From positions 992,001 to 1,056,000 of the forward strand of contig NZ_JAIWPJ010000002.1 of NCBI RefSeq assembly GCF_020515625.1: a stretch of DNA of 64,000 bases, written 5' to 3'. Below, piece by piece: positions 34,090 to 43,462 of this stretch. Positions within the stretch are counted from its first letter, which is position 1, and each line of letters starts with the position of its first letter. This stretch comes from Natrinema amylolyticum (GTDB lineage Archaea; Halobacteriota; Halobacteria; Halobacteriales; Natrialbaceae). A program made the position numbers and the translations under genes. The notes under the pieces were generated by a model, which saw nothing but the letters and a program-made list of their open reading frames with translations, was not told the DNA's origin and did no database searches.

Positions 34090-36365
34090 CTGTAGCTCAC
34101 CTGTCCCATGACGTGTCTGCTGGTCAGTTCGGCCGAGGCCTCGGAGTAGCCGAAGAGGTCGACCATCGTCTCGATGGTGTTCTCCTTGACCGCGGCCGTC
34201 TCGGTCCCGCTCGGCGGGTCGCTCCACTGTCGCGGATCGAAGTCCTCGAAGGTCCGCTCGACGTCGTCCCAGTCGTGGCTCTCGAGGACGGTCTTGATCA
34301 CAGGGATCGCCGTGAGGTCCACGTCCTCGACGGAGAAGTCCTCGTCGCGGTGCTCCCAGGCGTGACGGTTCAGCGACGTGATGACCTTCTCGCGCCGGAA
34401 GTTCCGGACGCTCTCGCGGGGTTGGTTGCCATCGTACTCGGCCTCGGAGAACCGGCCCAGGTGCTCGATCTCGAACAGCTTCATCGTCAGCGGATCGGGC
34501 TCGACGCGCTCGCCGCGGTCGTTGTACAGCGGTTCGTCGGTCTCCCAGGCGTAGACGTGTTCGACGTACTCGGCGACGGTCTCCTCGTCGACGCGTTTGT
34601 CGTGCATGATTGCCTCGATAACGTCTGACTCCTGCTGGTCGTAGATGTAGTTCTTCACGGGAACGACGCGGTTCTCGAACTCGGAGCGCTCGCCCGTCGA
34701 GAAGACCGGCGCGTCGATCAGCCCCTCGACCATGGCGTTGAGCACGTCCCGGGGCATGACGACGTCCTCGACCGACAGCTCGGGGTGGTGGCGATCCCGA
34801 TCGGTCTGGATCAGCTCCGCGAGCGTGTCTCGCGTGTACGTGACCGGGATCCCGTGATCGCCGTCGTCGCCGTCGTCGTCGAAGTCGAACTCGTCCTTTT
34901 CGCGGCGGCTGTCGCCCTCCTGTAGGTAGCCCTGATCGTAGATCAGCGCCTTATCCACCAGGTCCAGCCCGTTCGGGAGGTTCTCCTCGTCCAACCGCGT
35001 GACGACCGCGTACAGCGCGGCCGCCTCGATCGCGTGGGGGGCGAACTCCTGAACCCGCGTCTCGCCGTCGCGGTCCTTGACCGTTACCGTCACCGGCGCG
35101 CGGATCCGGTCCGCGAGTTCGTCGTAGCTCTCGGCCTCCCAGACGTTCGTCTCGTTGGTCAGCTCGCGCCGGATGAGCTCCGTCTCGAGGCTCAGGTTCG
35201 TCAGGTAGCCGAAGCGGTGTTTGTCCAGCCGGCGCTTGAGCGCCTTCAGCGGGTCCATCCCGTTGCGATCGGCGTGCTGGTTGAGCTGGGCCTCGAGGTC
35301 GGGGTTGGAGATGATCAGCAGCTGGGAGTCGACGTCCATCCCGATCCCCTTGTCCAGCTTCACCGACTGCTCGTCGGGGACGTTCAGCAGCTTCTGGAGC
35401 AGGTCGGCGTGCTGGGCGGCGTCCTCGACGATGGTGAGGACGCCGTTGCCCTGCGAGAGCACGCCGTCGTAACTGAAGGCCTGCGGGTTCTTCCGGCCCC
35501 GCGAGTCCAGTTCCTGCAGCATGCCGTGCATCCATGAGCCGACGAGCCGTTCCTTGGGCGGGCCGTCGTCCTCGGAGTGGAGGACGCCGACGCCCTGTCC
35601 CATGTCGACGACGTAGTTCTTCACGCGGAGGTGGCTCTCGTCCGTGATCGCCGAGAACAGCTCCTCTTCGCCCTCCCGGCGGTAGCGCTCCTCCAGGAAG
35701 TCGTAGGCCTCCCGGGAGAACGGATCGAGCTGTGCGTCGACCTGAATCGGGACGTGATCGTCGAGCTCCCCGTTGAGTTGCTCGAGTAGACCCTCGCGGA
35801 CGGTCTCGGGGAACACCGACAGCGGGTGGGCCTGGACCGGGCTCTCGTACCAGTCCTGGTCGTCGGGGGCGCTGACGTCGTCGCCGTAGCTCAGTCCGCG
35901 ATCGCTGCCCTCGGCGGTCGAGATGTTCCACTCGACCGTGTACCGGCGACCGTCGGGCGTTTTCGAGTACTCGCGGAGTCCGTTGACCAGGCAGCGTTTG
36001 AGCTCGGATTTGCCGGTCGCGGTCGGGCCCTCGAACCAGATGATCTTCTCGTCTTTCGCCCGACCCGCGGCGATCGACCGCAGGTCGTCGACGAACCCGT
36101 TCAACACCTCGGTGTTGCCGAGGATCGCGTGCTCGCCGTCGTTGTGCGGATCGTCGAAGAAGCGGTAGCGCTCCTTCTCCTCGCCTTCCTCGACGACCGT
36201 GCGCGTCCCGGCGGCTTCGATCGCCTCGAGCAGGTACTTCGAGGCGTGGGAGGCGATCGACGGGTTCTCGAAGATCCGATCGACGTAGTCGGCGAGGCTC
36301 ATCGGCTCCTCGTAGGTCTCCTCGAGGGCGCGGTCTGCCTCGGTGACGTAGTCGTTGCCGGTCAT
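34080..36365 (-). CDS. prkA: PrkA family serine protein kinase (second copy, 761 residues)
   Basis: 761 residues. AAA+ domain with Walker A GPTATGKS (113-120) in [40 protein letters not shown] and [32 protein letters not shown] (Walker B-like region) follow, then the C-terminal PrkA kinase-like part (LLDG-type linker, Asp-rich insertion [15 protein letters not shown] near 520). It differs markedly from the upstream 690-residue copy, so the pair is ancient and not a recent duplication. PrkA proteins are AAA+ serine kinases or proteases of stress and sporulation programmes. Its ATG lies 26 bases after the upstream stop. Confidence 0.92.
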   Translation of the reverse strand: MTGNDYVTEADRALEETYEEPMSLADYVDRIFENPSIASHASKYLLEAIEAAGTRTVVEEGEEKERYRFFDDPHNDGEHAILGNTEVLNGFVDDLRSIAAGRAKDEKIIWFEGPTATGKSELKRCLVNGLREYSKTPDGRRYTVEWNISTAEGSDRGLSYGDDVSAPDDQDWYESPVQAHPLSVFPETVREGLLEQLNGELDDHVPIQVDAQLDPFSREAYDFLEERYRREGEEELFSAITDESHLRVKNYVVDMGQGVGVLHSEDDGPPKERLVGSWMHGMLQELDSRGRKNPQAFSYDGVLSQGNGVLTIVEDAAQHADLLQKLLNVPDEQSVKLDKGIGMDVDSQLLIISNPDLEAQLNQHADRNGMDPLKALKRRLDKHRFGYLTNLSLETELIRRELTNETNVWEAESYDELADRIRAPVTVTVKDRDGETRVQEFAPHAIEAAALYAVVTRLDEENLPNGLDLVDKALIYDQGYLQEGDSRREKDEFDFDDDGDDGDHGIPVTYTRDTLAELIQTDRDRHHPELSVEDVVMPRDVLNAMVEGLIDAPVFSTGERSEFENRVVPVKNYIYDQQESDVIEAIMHDKRVDEETVAEYVEHVYAWETDEPLYNDRGERVEPDPLTMKLFEIEHLGRFSEAEYDGNQPRESVRNFRREKVITSLNRHAWEHRDEDFSVEDVDLTAIPVIKTVLESHDWDDVERTFEDFDPRQWSDPPSGTETAAVKENTIETMVDLFGYSEASAELTSRHVMGQVSYRWD

Positions 36366-36391
36366 GTTAGTCGACCTCGTGTCCGGTCATG

Positions 36392-38464
36392 TTAGTCGTC
36401 CATCTCGGCCTTGGCAACCTCCGCGCCGGCGAACTCGAGCACCTCCTTCGCTCCACCTTCGGAGTAGCCCTGTTCCATCAGCGCGTCGATCCACGCGGAG
36501 CGCTCGTCGTCGTCGAACTCGTTGGCGCTGACCAGCGCGGAGAAGTTGATGTTGTGCTTCTTGTCCTCCCAGAGCTTGCGCTCTAAGGCGCGGCGCAGGC
36601 GCTCGTTGTCCTGCGGGTTGAACGCCTCGCCCTCGCGGGCGCGTCGGGAGACCCAGTTCGAGACCTCCTGGCGGAAGTCCTCCTTACGGTCCTCTGGGAT
36701 GTCGAGTTTCTCCTCGACGCTGCGCAGGAACGTCTCGTCGGGCTCTTGCTCGCGGCCCGTGAGTTCGTCCTCGATGGTGTCGTCGTCGATGTAGGCCATC
36801 ACGTGGTCCATGTACTTCTCGCCCTGGCGCTGGATCTCGTCGATGTCGTAGGCCAGCGCGTGGCGGACGTCCTCGATGGCTCGCTCCTTGTACTCCTCGC
36901 GGACCGTCTCGAGGTAGCGGTAGTACGTCTCGAAGTTGTCCTCCGGAATCGAGCCGTGGTGCTCTAAGTTCTCCTCGAAGAAGTTGAACACCGTCAGCGG
37001 CGAGAGGAACCCGCGCTGGCGGTGTTTGGAGTCCATGATCGCCTCGGCGATCTCGTCGCCGATAAAGCGCGGCGAGACGCCGACCATGCCCTCGCCGATC
37101 TCGGCCTTCTGTTCGGCCTCTTCACGAAGCTTCTTCGTGTCGATGTCGTCGCCCTCGTCGATCTCGCCGTTGTAGGCCTTGGCCTTGGAGAGCAGCCCCA
37201 CGGTCTCGGTGTCGGGTTCTTCGATGCGGGTCAGGACGCCGAACAGCCCCGCCATCTCGAGGGTGTGTGGCTCGACGTTGATGTCGGGGACGTCGGCGTT
37301 CTGCAGCATCTTTTCGTAGATGCTGGCCTCGTCCTCGTAGCTGAGGACGTACGGGAAGTCGATCCGCTTGGTGCGGTCGTTGAACGCCTCCATCTTCTCG
37401 TCGCCCTTCTTGTCCTTGTACTCGGGCATGTTCGTCCGCCCGACGATCACCTGATCAATGTCGATCCGCGGATTGTTCTTGGGTTTGATCGTCTGCTCCT
37501 GGGTCGCGTGCAGGAAGTCGTAGAGGAACTCCCGCTGGAGCTTGAGCAGCTCCTCGCCGGAGAAGATCCCACGGTTGGCGTTACAGAAGGCACCCGAATA
37601 ATCGAACGCGCGCGGGTCGCTCTCGCCGTAGATCGCGATCTTGGAGTAGTTGACGTCGCCGGTGAGTTCGGTCTCGTCCTGGTTCTTCTTGTCCTTGGGC
37701 TCGAACGTCTCGAGGCCCTGGCGCTTGTTCTCGTCGGCGACGAATCGGACGATCTCGACGTGGTTCTCCAAGACCTGCTGGAGGTCGTCGTCGTAGTGGG
37801 CCAGCAGCTTGTCCATGTAGAACTCGCTCTCGGGATCGAGCGCCTGCTCGTTCTGGATCGTGTACGGCGCGTCGAGGTTCTCGTTGAGATCGTCGATGAC
37901 TCGCTGGCGCTGCTCGAGGGGAAGCAGGACGAGCGGGTCCTGGTTCATCGGGGAGCGGACCGTGTCGTCGGCCGGGTCCTGGTCCTGAATGACGTCACAG
38001 AGGTTCGTCCAGCGGAAGGTGTACATCCGGCCGTCGTCCCGGAGCGTGTAGTCCTCGAAGTACTTGCGGACCTGCTTGTCGAAGTGGGACTTCCCGGAGC
38101 CGACGGGTCCGAGCAGGAGCTTGATTCGCCGCTCGGGGCCGAGCCGACGGGCACCCGACTTGACCTTGTTGACGAACTCGTGGATCGACTGGTGGATCAC
38201 CTTCCCGTAGAAGGTGTTCTCGCCGTCACCCAACGGATCCTCGCTGGCGAGCTGGTACTCGACCATTCCCTCGGTCTCGTCGTAGGTAGTGCCGTAGTAG
38301 TCGAACATGTCCGCGACGCGCTGGTGGGCGTTGCGGGCCACCTTCGGGTCCTCGTACACCTCCTCTAGGTACCAGTCGAAGGACTTGGTCTCCCGCAGGT
38401 CTGCGGGCATCGATTCCTTGTAATCCGTACTGAGCTGCTCGAGTGTTTCGATGTCACCGGTCAT
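36392..38464 (-). CDS. prkA: PrkA family serine protein kinase (first copy, 690 residues)
   Basis: 690 residues, close to the bacterial PrkA length of about 640. Walker A GPVGSGKS (119-126) in KLLLGPVGSGKSHFDKQVRKYFEDY; YRFT-type segment YTFRWTNLCDV; RAFDYSGAFCNANRGIFSGEELLKLQREFLYDFLHATQEQ is the Walker B/sensor stretch, NPRIDIDQVIVGRTNMPEYKDKKGDEKMEAFNDRTKRIDFPYVLSYEDEASIYEKML is highly conserved in PrkA. The C-terminal kinase-like part follows LSPLTVFNFFEENLEHHG. It is preceded by a small gene whose stop overlaps this ATG (ATGA). Confidence 0.93.
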   Translation of the reverse strand: MTGDIETLEQLSTDYKESMPADLRETKSFDWYLEEVYEDPKVARNAHQRVADMFDYYGTTYDETEGMVEYQLASEDPLGDGENTFYGKVIHQSIHEFVNKVKSGARRLGPERRIKLLLGPVGSGKSHFDKQVRKYFEDYTLRDDGRMYTFRWTNLCDVIQDQDPADDTVRSPMNQDPLVLLPLEQRQRVIDDLNENLDAPYTIQNEQALDPESEFYMDKLLAHYDDDLQQVLENHVEIVRFVADENKRQGLETFEPKDKKNQDETELTGDVNYSKIAIYGESDPRAFDYSGAFCNANRGIFSGEELLKLQREFLYDFLHATQEQTIKPKNNPRIDIDQVIVGRTNMPEYKDKKGDEKMEAFNDRTKRIDFPYVLSYEDEASIYEKMLQNADVPDINVEPHTLEMAGLFGVLTRIEEPDTETVGLLSKAKAYNGEIDEGDDIDTKKLREEAEQKAEIGEGMVGVSPRFIGDEIAEAIMDSKHRQRGFLSPLTVFNFFEENLEHHGSIPEDNFETYYRYLETVREEYKERAIEDVRHALAYDIDEIQRQGEKYMDHVMAYIDDDTIEDELTGREQEPDETFLRSVEEKLDIPEDRKEDFRQEVSNWVSRRAREGEAFNPQDNERLRRALERKLWEDKKHNINFSALVSANEFDDDERSAWIDALMEQGYSEGGAKEVLEFAGAEVAKAEMDD

Positions 38465-38691
38465 GGTATCATTGCCAGTTGCGGGGTTCCCCCGTCTGCA
38501 GTGCAGTCGTCCGCGGTCACGCGGACTACCTGAGTGGACGTCGTTCGACCGACCGCGGCGTCTCGTGGCCGAACCGTCGGAATCCGTCGCCTCGCCTCAC
38601 CCGACGTGAGTGCGTCGTACTCGTCCGACTCCTCGAGGTGGTTCTCGGGGAGCGCGACCCGTTCGTGGGCGGCGTCGATCTGCCGTGTCAT
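38461..38691 (-). CDS. Small protein at head of prkA operon
   Basis: 76 residues starting MTRQIDAAHERVALPENHLE. Its TGA overlaps the prkA ATG by 4 bases, exactly as the other genes of this operon overlap, which is the main reason to accept it. Composition is mildly acidic and not antisense-like; one Cys, no recognised motif. It may be a leader for translational coupling or a small regulatory partner. A TATA-like TTAAATACT on the minus strand near 38797-38806 would give a leader of about 100 bases. Confidence 0.5.
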   Translation of the reverse strand: MTRQIDAAHERVALPENHLEESDEYDALTSGEARRRIPTVRPRDAAVGRTTSTQVVRVTADDCTADGGTPQLAMIP

Positions 38692-39083
38692 ATGTCATCT
38701 ATCACCACTCAACGTTGCGCGATGCCTCGTCAGGGGCTCGGGCAACGGTGCGCCGGGGACGGGCGCGGAGTGGATCGGTCCGGCGAACGGATACCGATAG
38801 TATTTAATGAGTGAGTAATCCAGGTACTTAGCCTTAGCCCCAAAAGGTATTTGTCAGGACTTTATTGCAGGAGAATATTGCCAGCACACTTTGTTGATGT
38901 TCGGTATCACACCCCACATTCGGGGCTCTTCGGCATAAGTTGTCGGCCTGCAGCGTCCACGTCGGCTCGCGCGCGCTGATTCGAGATACGGTGACCCACC
39001 GTCGCCGGACCAGTGGAACCGAGCGACCGACGAGCGGCCGCAGTGACGACGAGAATTTACGGAGCGGGGTCCTATCGCCGCTC
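38692..39083. other. Intergenic region with AT-rich, unusual segment
   Basis: Between the prkA operon and the DUF5820-type gene. About 38798-38945 is A/T-rich and unlike its surroundings. It has a hairpin CCCCACATTCGGGG (about 38913-38926) and short minus-strand stretches with low-acidity, non-haloarchaeal composition (for example a piece reading MPKSPECGV before a stop). This could be a relic of an IS200/IS605-type element, but the evidence is too thin to call it one. The TATA box for the prkA operon lies near 38797-38806. Confidence 0.35.
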
Positions 39084-39515
39084 ATGTCGGATACGGACGC
39101 GGATAGCGAGGTGGACCGCTCGCGGCTGCCGGACGCGTGGACCGTCTGGAGTCTGGGAGAGAGGGGGCGGCTCGTCCTCGCGTACCGACCGGACGTGTTC
39201 AACGCCGATGACTTCCCCGCGCCCTGTCTGCCGACGCTGTATCTCACCCACGGCAAGCGGACCCGTCGCCCCGGAATCAACCCCGCCGACACCGCCGATT
39301 CCGCGGACTGGTTCGTCACCCTCTACCTCGAGCCGGACGTCTCGCTGAACGAGACCCTGCGATTCCCGTCTCGAGACGAGGCCCTCGAGCGGACCGTCGA
39401 CCTCGCTCGACAGTTCGACGACGGCGAGATCGACTACCGGGACCTGTACCAGGTCCCCCGGAAGACGTACTTCGAGCGACTCGACGAACTCACCGGCGAC
39501 GATACCGACGGCTGA
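39084..39515 (+). CDS. DUF5820-type conserved haloarchaeal protein
   Basis: 143 residues from the ATG at 39084. The core, LPDAWTVWSLGERGRLVLAYRPDVFNADDFPAPCLPTLYLTHGKRTRRPG followed by WFVTLYLEPDV and a C-terminal helix EALERTVDLARQFDDGEIDYRDLYQVPRKTYFERLDEL, matches what I remember of DUF5820, a family restricted to haloarchaea with no known function. The ATG is chosen because the longer upstream reading is Arg/Ser-rich and runs through the AT-rich gap. Confidence 0.75.
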   Translation: MSDTDADSEVDRSRLPDAWTVWSLGERGRLVLAYRPDVFNADDFPAPCLPTLYLTHGKRTRRPGINPADTADSADWFVTLYLEPDVSLNETLRFPSRDEALERTVDLARQFDDGEIDYRDLYQVPRKTYFERLDELTGDDTDG

Positions 39516-39610
39516 GCCGGTCCGTCCGCGCCTCCTCCTGCTTTCGGCCCCCTCTCGCGCTCGCCCGACGGGACGTGACGCTTAACCGCCAGTGGCGACT
39601 ACCACGTCCC

Positions 39611-40057
39611 ATGTCGACCGTCACGCTCATCGGCTCCCGGCTGGCCGAGCCGGGAACCGAGTTCGTCTACGAGGGCGAAGCCGACGCCTGTACCGGCTGT
39701 CCCTATCGCAGTCAGTGTCTCAACCTCCAGCCCGGCACGAAGTACCGCGTCACGTCCATCCGTGAGAACGCCCAGACCCTCGAGTGCGCCATGCACGACG
39801 GCGGCGTCCGCGCCGTCGAGGTCGAACCCGCCGCGACGCGCGCGAACATCACGTCCAAGGGAGCCTTCGCCGGCAGCAAGACGAGCCTCCCCGGCACCTG
39901 TCCGTACGTCGAGTGTCCCAGCCACGAGTACTGCGAACCCGACGGCGTCGAGTTCGACGAGGAGTACCGCATTCGGGAGATCATCGGCGATCCGCCTCAC
40001 GACGTCTGTCACCTCGACCGCTCGCTCGAGTTAGTCGAACTCGAGACCGACGACTGA
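39611..40057 (+). CDS. UPF0179 family protein
   Basis: 148 residues. VTLIGSRLAEPGTEFVYEGEADACTGCPYRSQCLNLQPGTKYRVTSIREN and SLPGTCPYVECPSHEYCEPDGVEF show the eight or so conserved Cys in CxxC..C and CP..C...C patterns of this archaeal family, which suggests an iron-sulfur or zinc site. Function is unknown. The ATG at 39611 starts the conserved strand. Confidence 0.9.
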   Translation: MSTVTLIGSRLAEPGTEFVYEGEADACTGCPYRSQCLNLQPGTKYRVTSIRENAQTLECAMHDGGVRAVEVEPAATRANITSKGAFAGSKTSLPGTCPYVECPSHEYCEPDGVEFDEEYRIREIIGDPPHDVCHLDRSLELVELETDD

Positions 40058-40136
40058 CCGCGCCGTTCTCCGTCGCTACCGCACCGTGAGGGGCGATTCC
40101 GTCGACCCGACCTGACCCGACCGTCTCGAGTGATCG

Positions 40137-41423
40137 TTACGTCTCAGTTCCAGCGGCTGCGACGAATCCCGCACCGAGGAGACCGACAATTCCTGCACCG
40201 ACGAACGCCGGTGCGTACGTCCCCGCGAGGTCGTAGGTGAGGCCGGCGGCCCACGGAGCGACCAGCCCCGAGACGGCGAAGGAAATCGAGACGAGCCCGA
40301 AGATGGCGTTCGGGTTCGCCGTCCCGAACAGATCGACCGTCAGCGGCGAGAGCAGGGCCCCGTTTCCCCCGTAGGCGATCCCGAAGACGACGGCGAAGCC
40401 GTACAGGCCCGCCGCGGAGTCGACGACCGGGAGACACAGCGTCGACGCTCCCATGACGGCCGAACACGCGACGAACGTCCGAACGCGCCCGAACCGGTCG
40501 GCGAGTCCGCCGATCCCGACCCGGGCGACGGCCGTGGTCGCACCGATCGCCGCGAGCGCGAACGCGCCCGTTCCCCCGCCGAGGCCCGCGTCGCCGGCGT
40601 AGGGAACGATGTGAACGAGCACGGCGTACAGCGTCGCGTAGACGAGGACCCAGCCCGAAAACACCAGCAGGAACGTCCGCGAGGTCGCGATCGCTGCCAG
40701 CTCTCGTCGATACGTCGCCCAGTCGGGCGGCTCGCGCTCCGGAACGCCGTCCGGAAACTCCTCGCCCGTCTCGGTCCCGCTCGAGGCCGGATCGTCGGCG
40801 AACAGCGGCGTCACGACCGCGACGGCCGCCGTCGCGGCGAGGACGAGCGCGAGCAGGGCGAGTCGCCACTCGAGGACGCCGACGAGCGCGCTCGCGGCGG
40901 GCGACATCGCGACCATCCCGATGCCGAGCCCGGCGGTCGCGACGCCGGTCGCGAGGCCGCGGCGACGCTGGAACCACCGCGGGACGGTGGCGTAGGAGAC
41001 GACGTAGATCGCACCGAGACCGACCGCCGTGAGGACCCCGTAGGCGACTAGGAGCCCGGCGTACGAGTCCGTTCGGCTCGTCCAGAGGCCGCCGATCGCG
41101 AGCGTCGCCGCGCCGACGGCCAGCAGTCGCCGCACGCCGAACCGGTCGGCGAGCACGCCCAGAACCGCCGCGGCGAGGTAGATGACGACCGTCTGCAGGG
41201 AGAAGACCAGGGAGACGGCCGAGCGGGAGAGCCCGAGGTCCCGCTGAATCGGCTCGAGGAAGACGCCGAAGGCGTAGGAGAGGCCGAAGACGACGAACGC
41301 GCCGACGAACCCCCCGGCGACGACGTACCAGCCGCGGTAGACGCGGCCGCTGGGGGTCGAGTCCGGTCCGTCGATCGACCCGGTCGCGTCGTAGGATCGA
41401 TCCGGGCCACCGTCGGGACGCAT
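40137..41423 (-). CDS. MFS transporter, OFA/monocarboxylate type
   Basis: 428 residues with 12 helices. GWYVVAGGFVGAFVVFGLSYAFGVFLEPIQRDLGLSRSAVS is the first helix and loop typical of the oxalate/formate antiporter and monocarboxylate branch of MFS; GVLADRFGVRRLLAVGA is the DRxGxR loop; VPRWFQRRRGLATGVATAG follows helix 4. A variable Asp/Glu-rich loop joins the halves. Substrate is probably an organic acid. It is divergent from the short-chain fatty acid transporter gene at 41486, only 62 bases away. Confidence 0.87.
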   Translation of the reverse strand: MRPDGGPDRSYDATGSIDGPDSTPSGRVYRGWYVVAGGFVGAFVVFGLSYAFGVFLEPIQRDLGLSRSAVSLVFSLQTVVIYLAAAVLGVLADRFGVRRLLAVGAATLAIGGLWTSRTDSYAGLLVAYGVLTAVGLGAIYVVSYATVPRWFQRRRGLATGVATAGLGIGMVAMSPAASALVGVLEWRLALLALVLAATAAVAVVTPLFADDPASSGTETGEEFPDGVPEREPPDWATYRRELAAIATSRTFLLVFSGWVLVYATLYAVLVHIVPYAGDAGLGGGTGAFALAAIGATTAVARVGIGGLADRFGRVRTFVACSAVMGASTLCLPVVDSAAGLYGFAVVFGIAYGGNGALLSPLTVDLFGTANPNAIFGLVSISFAVSGLVAPWAAGLTYDLAGTYAPAFVGAGIVGLLGAGFVAAAGTET

Positions 41424-41485
41424 TCGGTCGTACTCCCCGGTCCGGCCACATAACGTTTAACACGGTATTCGATATCGTCCAACGT

Positions 41486-42928
41486 ATGGGGTCTGCAAAC
41501 AGAACGGCGGCGACCGGTAACGTCATCGAACGGTTGGGGAACCGAATCGCGAACGTGGTCGAGCGGTGGATGCCGAGTCCGTTCCTGTTCGCGATCATCC
41601 TGTCCTACGTCGTGTTCGTGGTCGGGATGCTCGTCGAGGGACAGGGACCGACGGAGATGGTCCAACACTGGTACGACGGGTTCTGGGCGTTTCTGACCTT
41701 CGCGATGCAGATGGTGTTGATCATCATGACCGGATTCGTGATCGCCTATCATCCGCGGGTCAACGACGGACTCCAGCGGCTGGCGGCCATTCCGAACTCC
41801 AGTAAACAGGCCGTCGTTCTGGTCGGCGTGGTTTCGATGGTGCTTGCCTGGGTTCACTGGGGACTGAGCCTGGTCGTCGGCGCGATCTTCGCGCGGGAGA
41901 TGGGCAAGGCCGCCTACCGAGAGGGGATCACGGTCCACTACCCGCTGCTCTGCGTGGCGGGCTACATGGGGCTGGGACTCACGTGGCACTGGGGACTCTC
42001 CGGCTCGGCGCCCCTCCTGCTCGCGACGTCGGGCAACGAGTTCATCGAACTCGGCGTCATCGACGAACCCGTCAGCACCGCCGCGACGGTCTTCAGCGGC
42101 TACGCGCTCGCGCTCACCGCGCTGTCGATCCTCTTCGCGGCGACCGTGCTCTACCTGCTGACCCCCTCGGCGGAGCGCTCGCGGGAGATCACCGAGTACA
42201 TTCCCGAAGACGAGTTGTTCGAGTCGGCGACCGACGGCGGCGTCGACGACACTGCGTCGGACGAGATGATCGCAACGGATCAGCGACGCGACGACCGCGT
42301 TCCCGCCGAGCGGATCGACAACAGTCGGCTTCTGGGCGGCGTCATCGCGCTGACCGGCGTCGCGGTGATCGTCTGGGAGTTCGCGACCAGAGGGCTAGAC
42401 GCGCTGGATCTGAACGTCCTGAACTTCGGGTTCCTGTTCGCCGGGCTCGCGATCTACACCCGCCCGGCGCTCTACCGCGACCGGTTCGGCGACGCCGCGG
42501 ACGCCGCCGCGGGGATCATCCTCCTGTTCCCGTTCTTCGCGGGGATTCAGGGAATGATGAGCGGCTCCGGGCTGGCGGAAACGATGGCCGAGGGCCTCCT
42601 CGCGATTTCGACCCCCGAGACGTTCCCGGTCATCGCGTGGCTCACGGCCGCGGTCGTCAACCTCTTCGTCCCCTCCGGCGGCGGCGAGTGGATCGTCCTC
42701 GGGCCGCCCGTCCTCGAGGCCGCACAGGAGGTCGGGGTGCCGGTCGGCCAGGCGACGATCGCCTACGCGGTCGGGGACGCCCACACCAACCTGCTGAACC
42801 CGTTCTGGGCGCTGCCGCTGCTCGCGATCACAAAGATCCGGGCGCGAGAGATGTTCGGCTACGCCGTCACGATGCTGCTCGCGCTGATTCCGTTCCTGGC
42901 CGTCGTCTTGCTCCTGCTGCCGTACTGA
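41486..42928 (+). CDS. atoE: Short-chain fatty acid transporter, AtoE family
   Basis: 480 residues, about 12 helices. VERWMPSPFLFAIILSYVVFVVGMLVEG, HWYDGFWAFLTFAMQMVLIIMTGFVIAYHP, WVHWGLSLVVGAIFAREMGKAA and FVPSGGGEWIVLGPPVLEAAQEVGVP are all features of AtoE. A hydrophilic Asp/Glu-rich loop (about 225-280) splits the two halves. It should take up short-chain fatty acids such as butyrate, which could feed acyl-CoA pathways including PCC. Confidence 0.9.
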   Translation: MGSANRTAATGNVIERLGNRIANVVERWMPSPFLFAIILSYVVFVVGMLVEGQGPTEMVQHWYDGFWAFLTFAMQMVLIIMTGFVIAYHPRVNDGLQRLAAIPNSSKQAVVLVGVVSMVLAWVHWGLSLVVGAIFAREMGKAAYREGITVHYPLLCVAGYMGLGLTWHWGLSGSAPLLLATSGNEFIELGVIDEPVSTAATVFSGYALALTALSILFAATVLYLLTPSAERSREITEYIPEDELFESATDGGVDDTASDEMIATDQRRDDRVPAERIDNSRLLGGVIALTGVAVIVWEFATRGLDALDLNVLNFGFLFAGLAIYTRPALYRDRFGDAADAAAGIILLFPFFAGIQGMMSGSGLAETMAEGLLAISTPETFPVIAWLTAAVVNLFVPSGGGEWIVLGPPVLEAAQEVGVPVGQATIAYAVGDAHTNLLNPFWALPLLAITKIRAREMFGYAVTMLLALIPFLAVVLLLLPY

Positions 42929-43024
42929 TCGGCGCGGGACGCCGTCTCGGCGGTCCGAGACCGGTCACTGGCCAGTTCGGAGAGAAGAGAAGGGAACGGA
43001 ACCGCATTCGTGCCGGGAGAGCCG

Positions 43025-43378
43025 TTACTCGGCCTCGAGCGCGCTGTCCTCGAGCCAGGAGCCGGCCCAGCACTCGATCTCGCCGAAGACCGGCTCTAAG
43101 GACTCGCCCTTGTCGGTGAGGCTGTAGTAGGTCGCGACGGGGGCGTCCTCCTCGATGCGGCGTTCGACGAAGCCCATCTCGCCGAGGTCGTCGAGCACGC
43201 GCGAGAGAGTTCGGGCGTTCGCGCCGGTCGATCGCTTCAGTTCGTTGAACCGCTGTTCGCCGTCCAGCAGTTCGTGGAGCACCGCCAGCCGCCACTGGGA
43301 GCCGATCTGCTCGAGGGAGGCGATGACGGGGCAGGCGTCGTCGTGTTGCTCGCGGGATTTCGTTTGCGGGGATGACAT
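43025..43378 (-). CDS. HxlR family transcription regulator
   Basis: 117 residues. CPVIASLEQIGSQWRLAVLHELLDGEQRFNELKRSTGANARTLSRVLDDLGEMGFVERRIEED with YYSLTDKGESLEPV is a complete HxlR winged helix: conserved Cys near the N-terminus (Cys16), W..L....L..G..RF.EL, and recognition helix. The Cys could sense thiol-reactive or redox signals. It is divergent from a flavin reductase gene and a perfect 14-base palindrome lies between them, a likely operator. Confidence 0.9.
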   Translation of the reverse strand: MSSPQTKSREQHDDACPVIASLEQIGSQWRLAVLHELLDGEQRFNELKRSTGANARTLSRVLDDLGEMGFVERRIEEDAPVATYYSLTDKGESLEPVFGEIECWAGSWLEDSALEAE

Positions 43379-43421
43379 CGGTGGTCTCTACGCCGACCTA
43401 CGTCGCGAACCGCTTTAGTAG

Positions 43422-43435
43422 TTCGGATCCGAACC
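43422..43435. promoter_or_regulatory. Palindromic operator candidate GTTCGGATCCGAAC
   Basis: A perfect 14-base palindrome between the HxlR start (43378, minus) and the flavin reductase start (43463, plus). The sequence TTAGTAG occurs on both sides, before and after the palindrome (about 43416 and 43449). Position 28-41 bases before the flavin reductase ATG covers the expected TATA/BRE site, so binding would block transcription. Confidence 0.5.
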
Positions 43436-43462
43436 GGGTAACATCGTGTTAGTAGACTACGG

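Noticed and set aside
37022..38368. A 448-codon plus-strand frame opposite prkA
   Set aside because: It is the antisense shadow of a highly conserved PrkA coding sequence and has no domain of its own.
38834..39319. 161-codon minus-strand frame upstream of DUF5820
   Set aside because: It is basic and Ser/Arg-rich, and antisense to the start of the DUF5820-type gene. Its C-terminal end lies in the AT-rich segment, which I report only as a possible relic.
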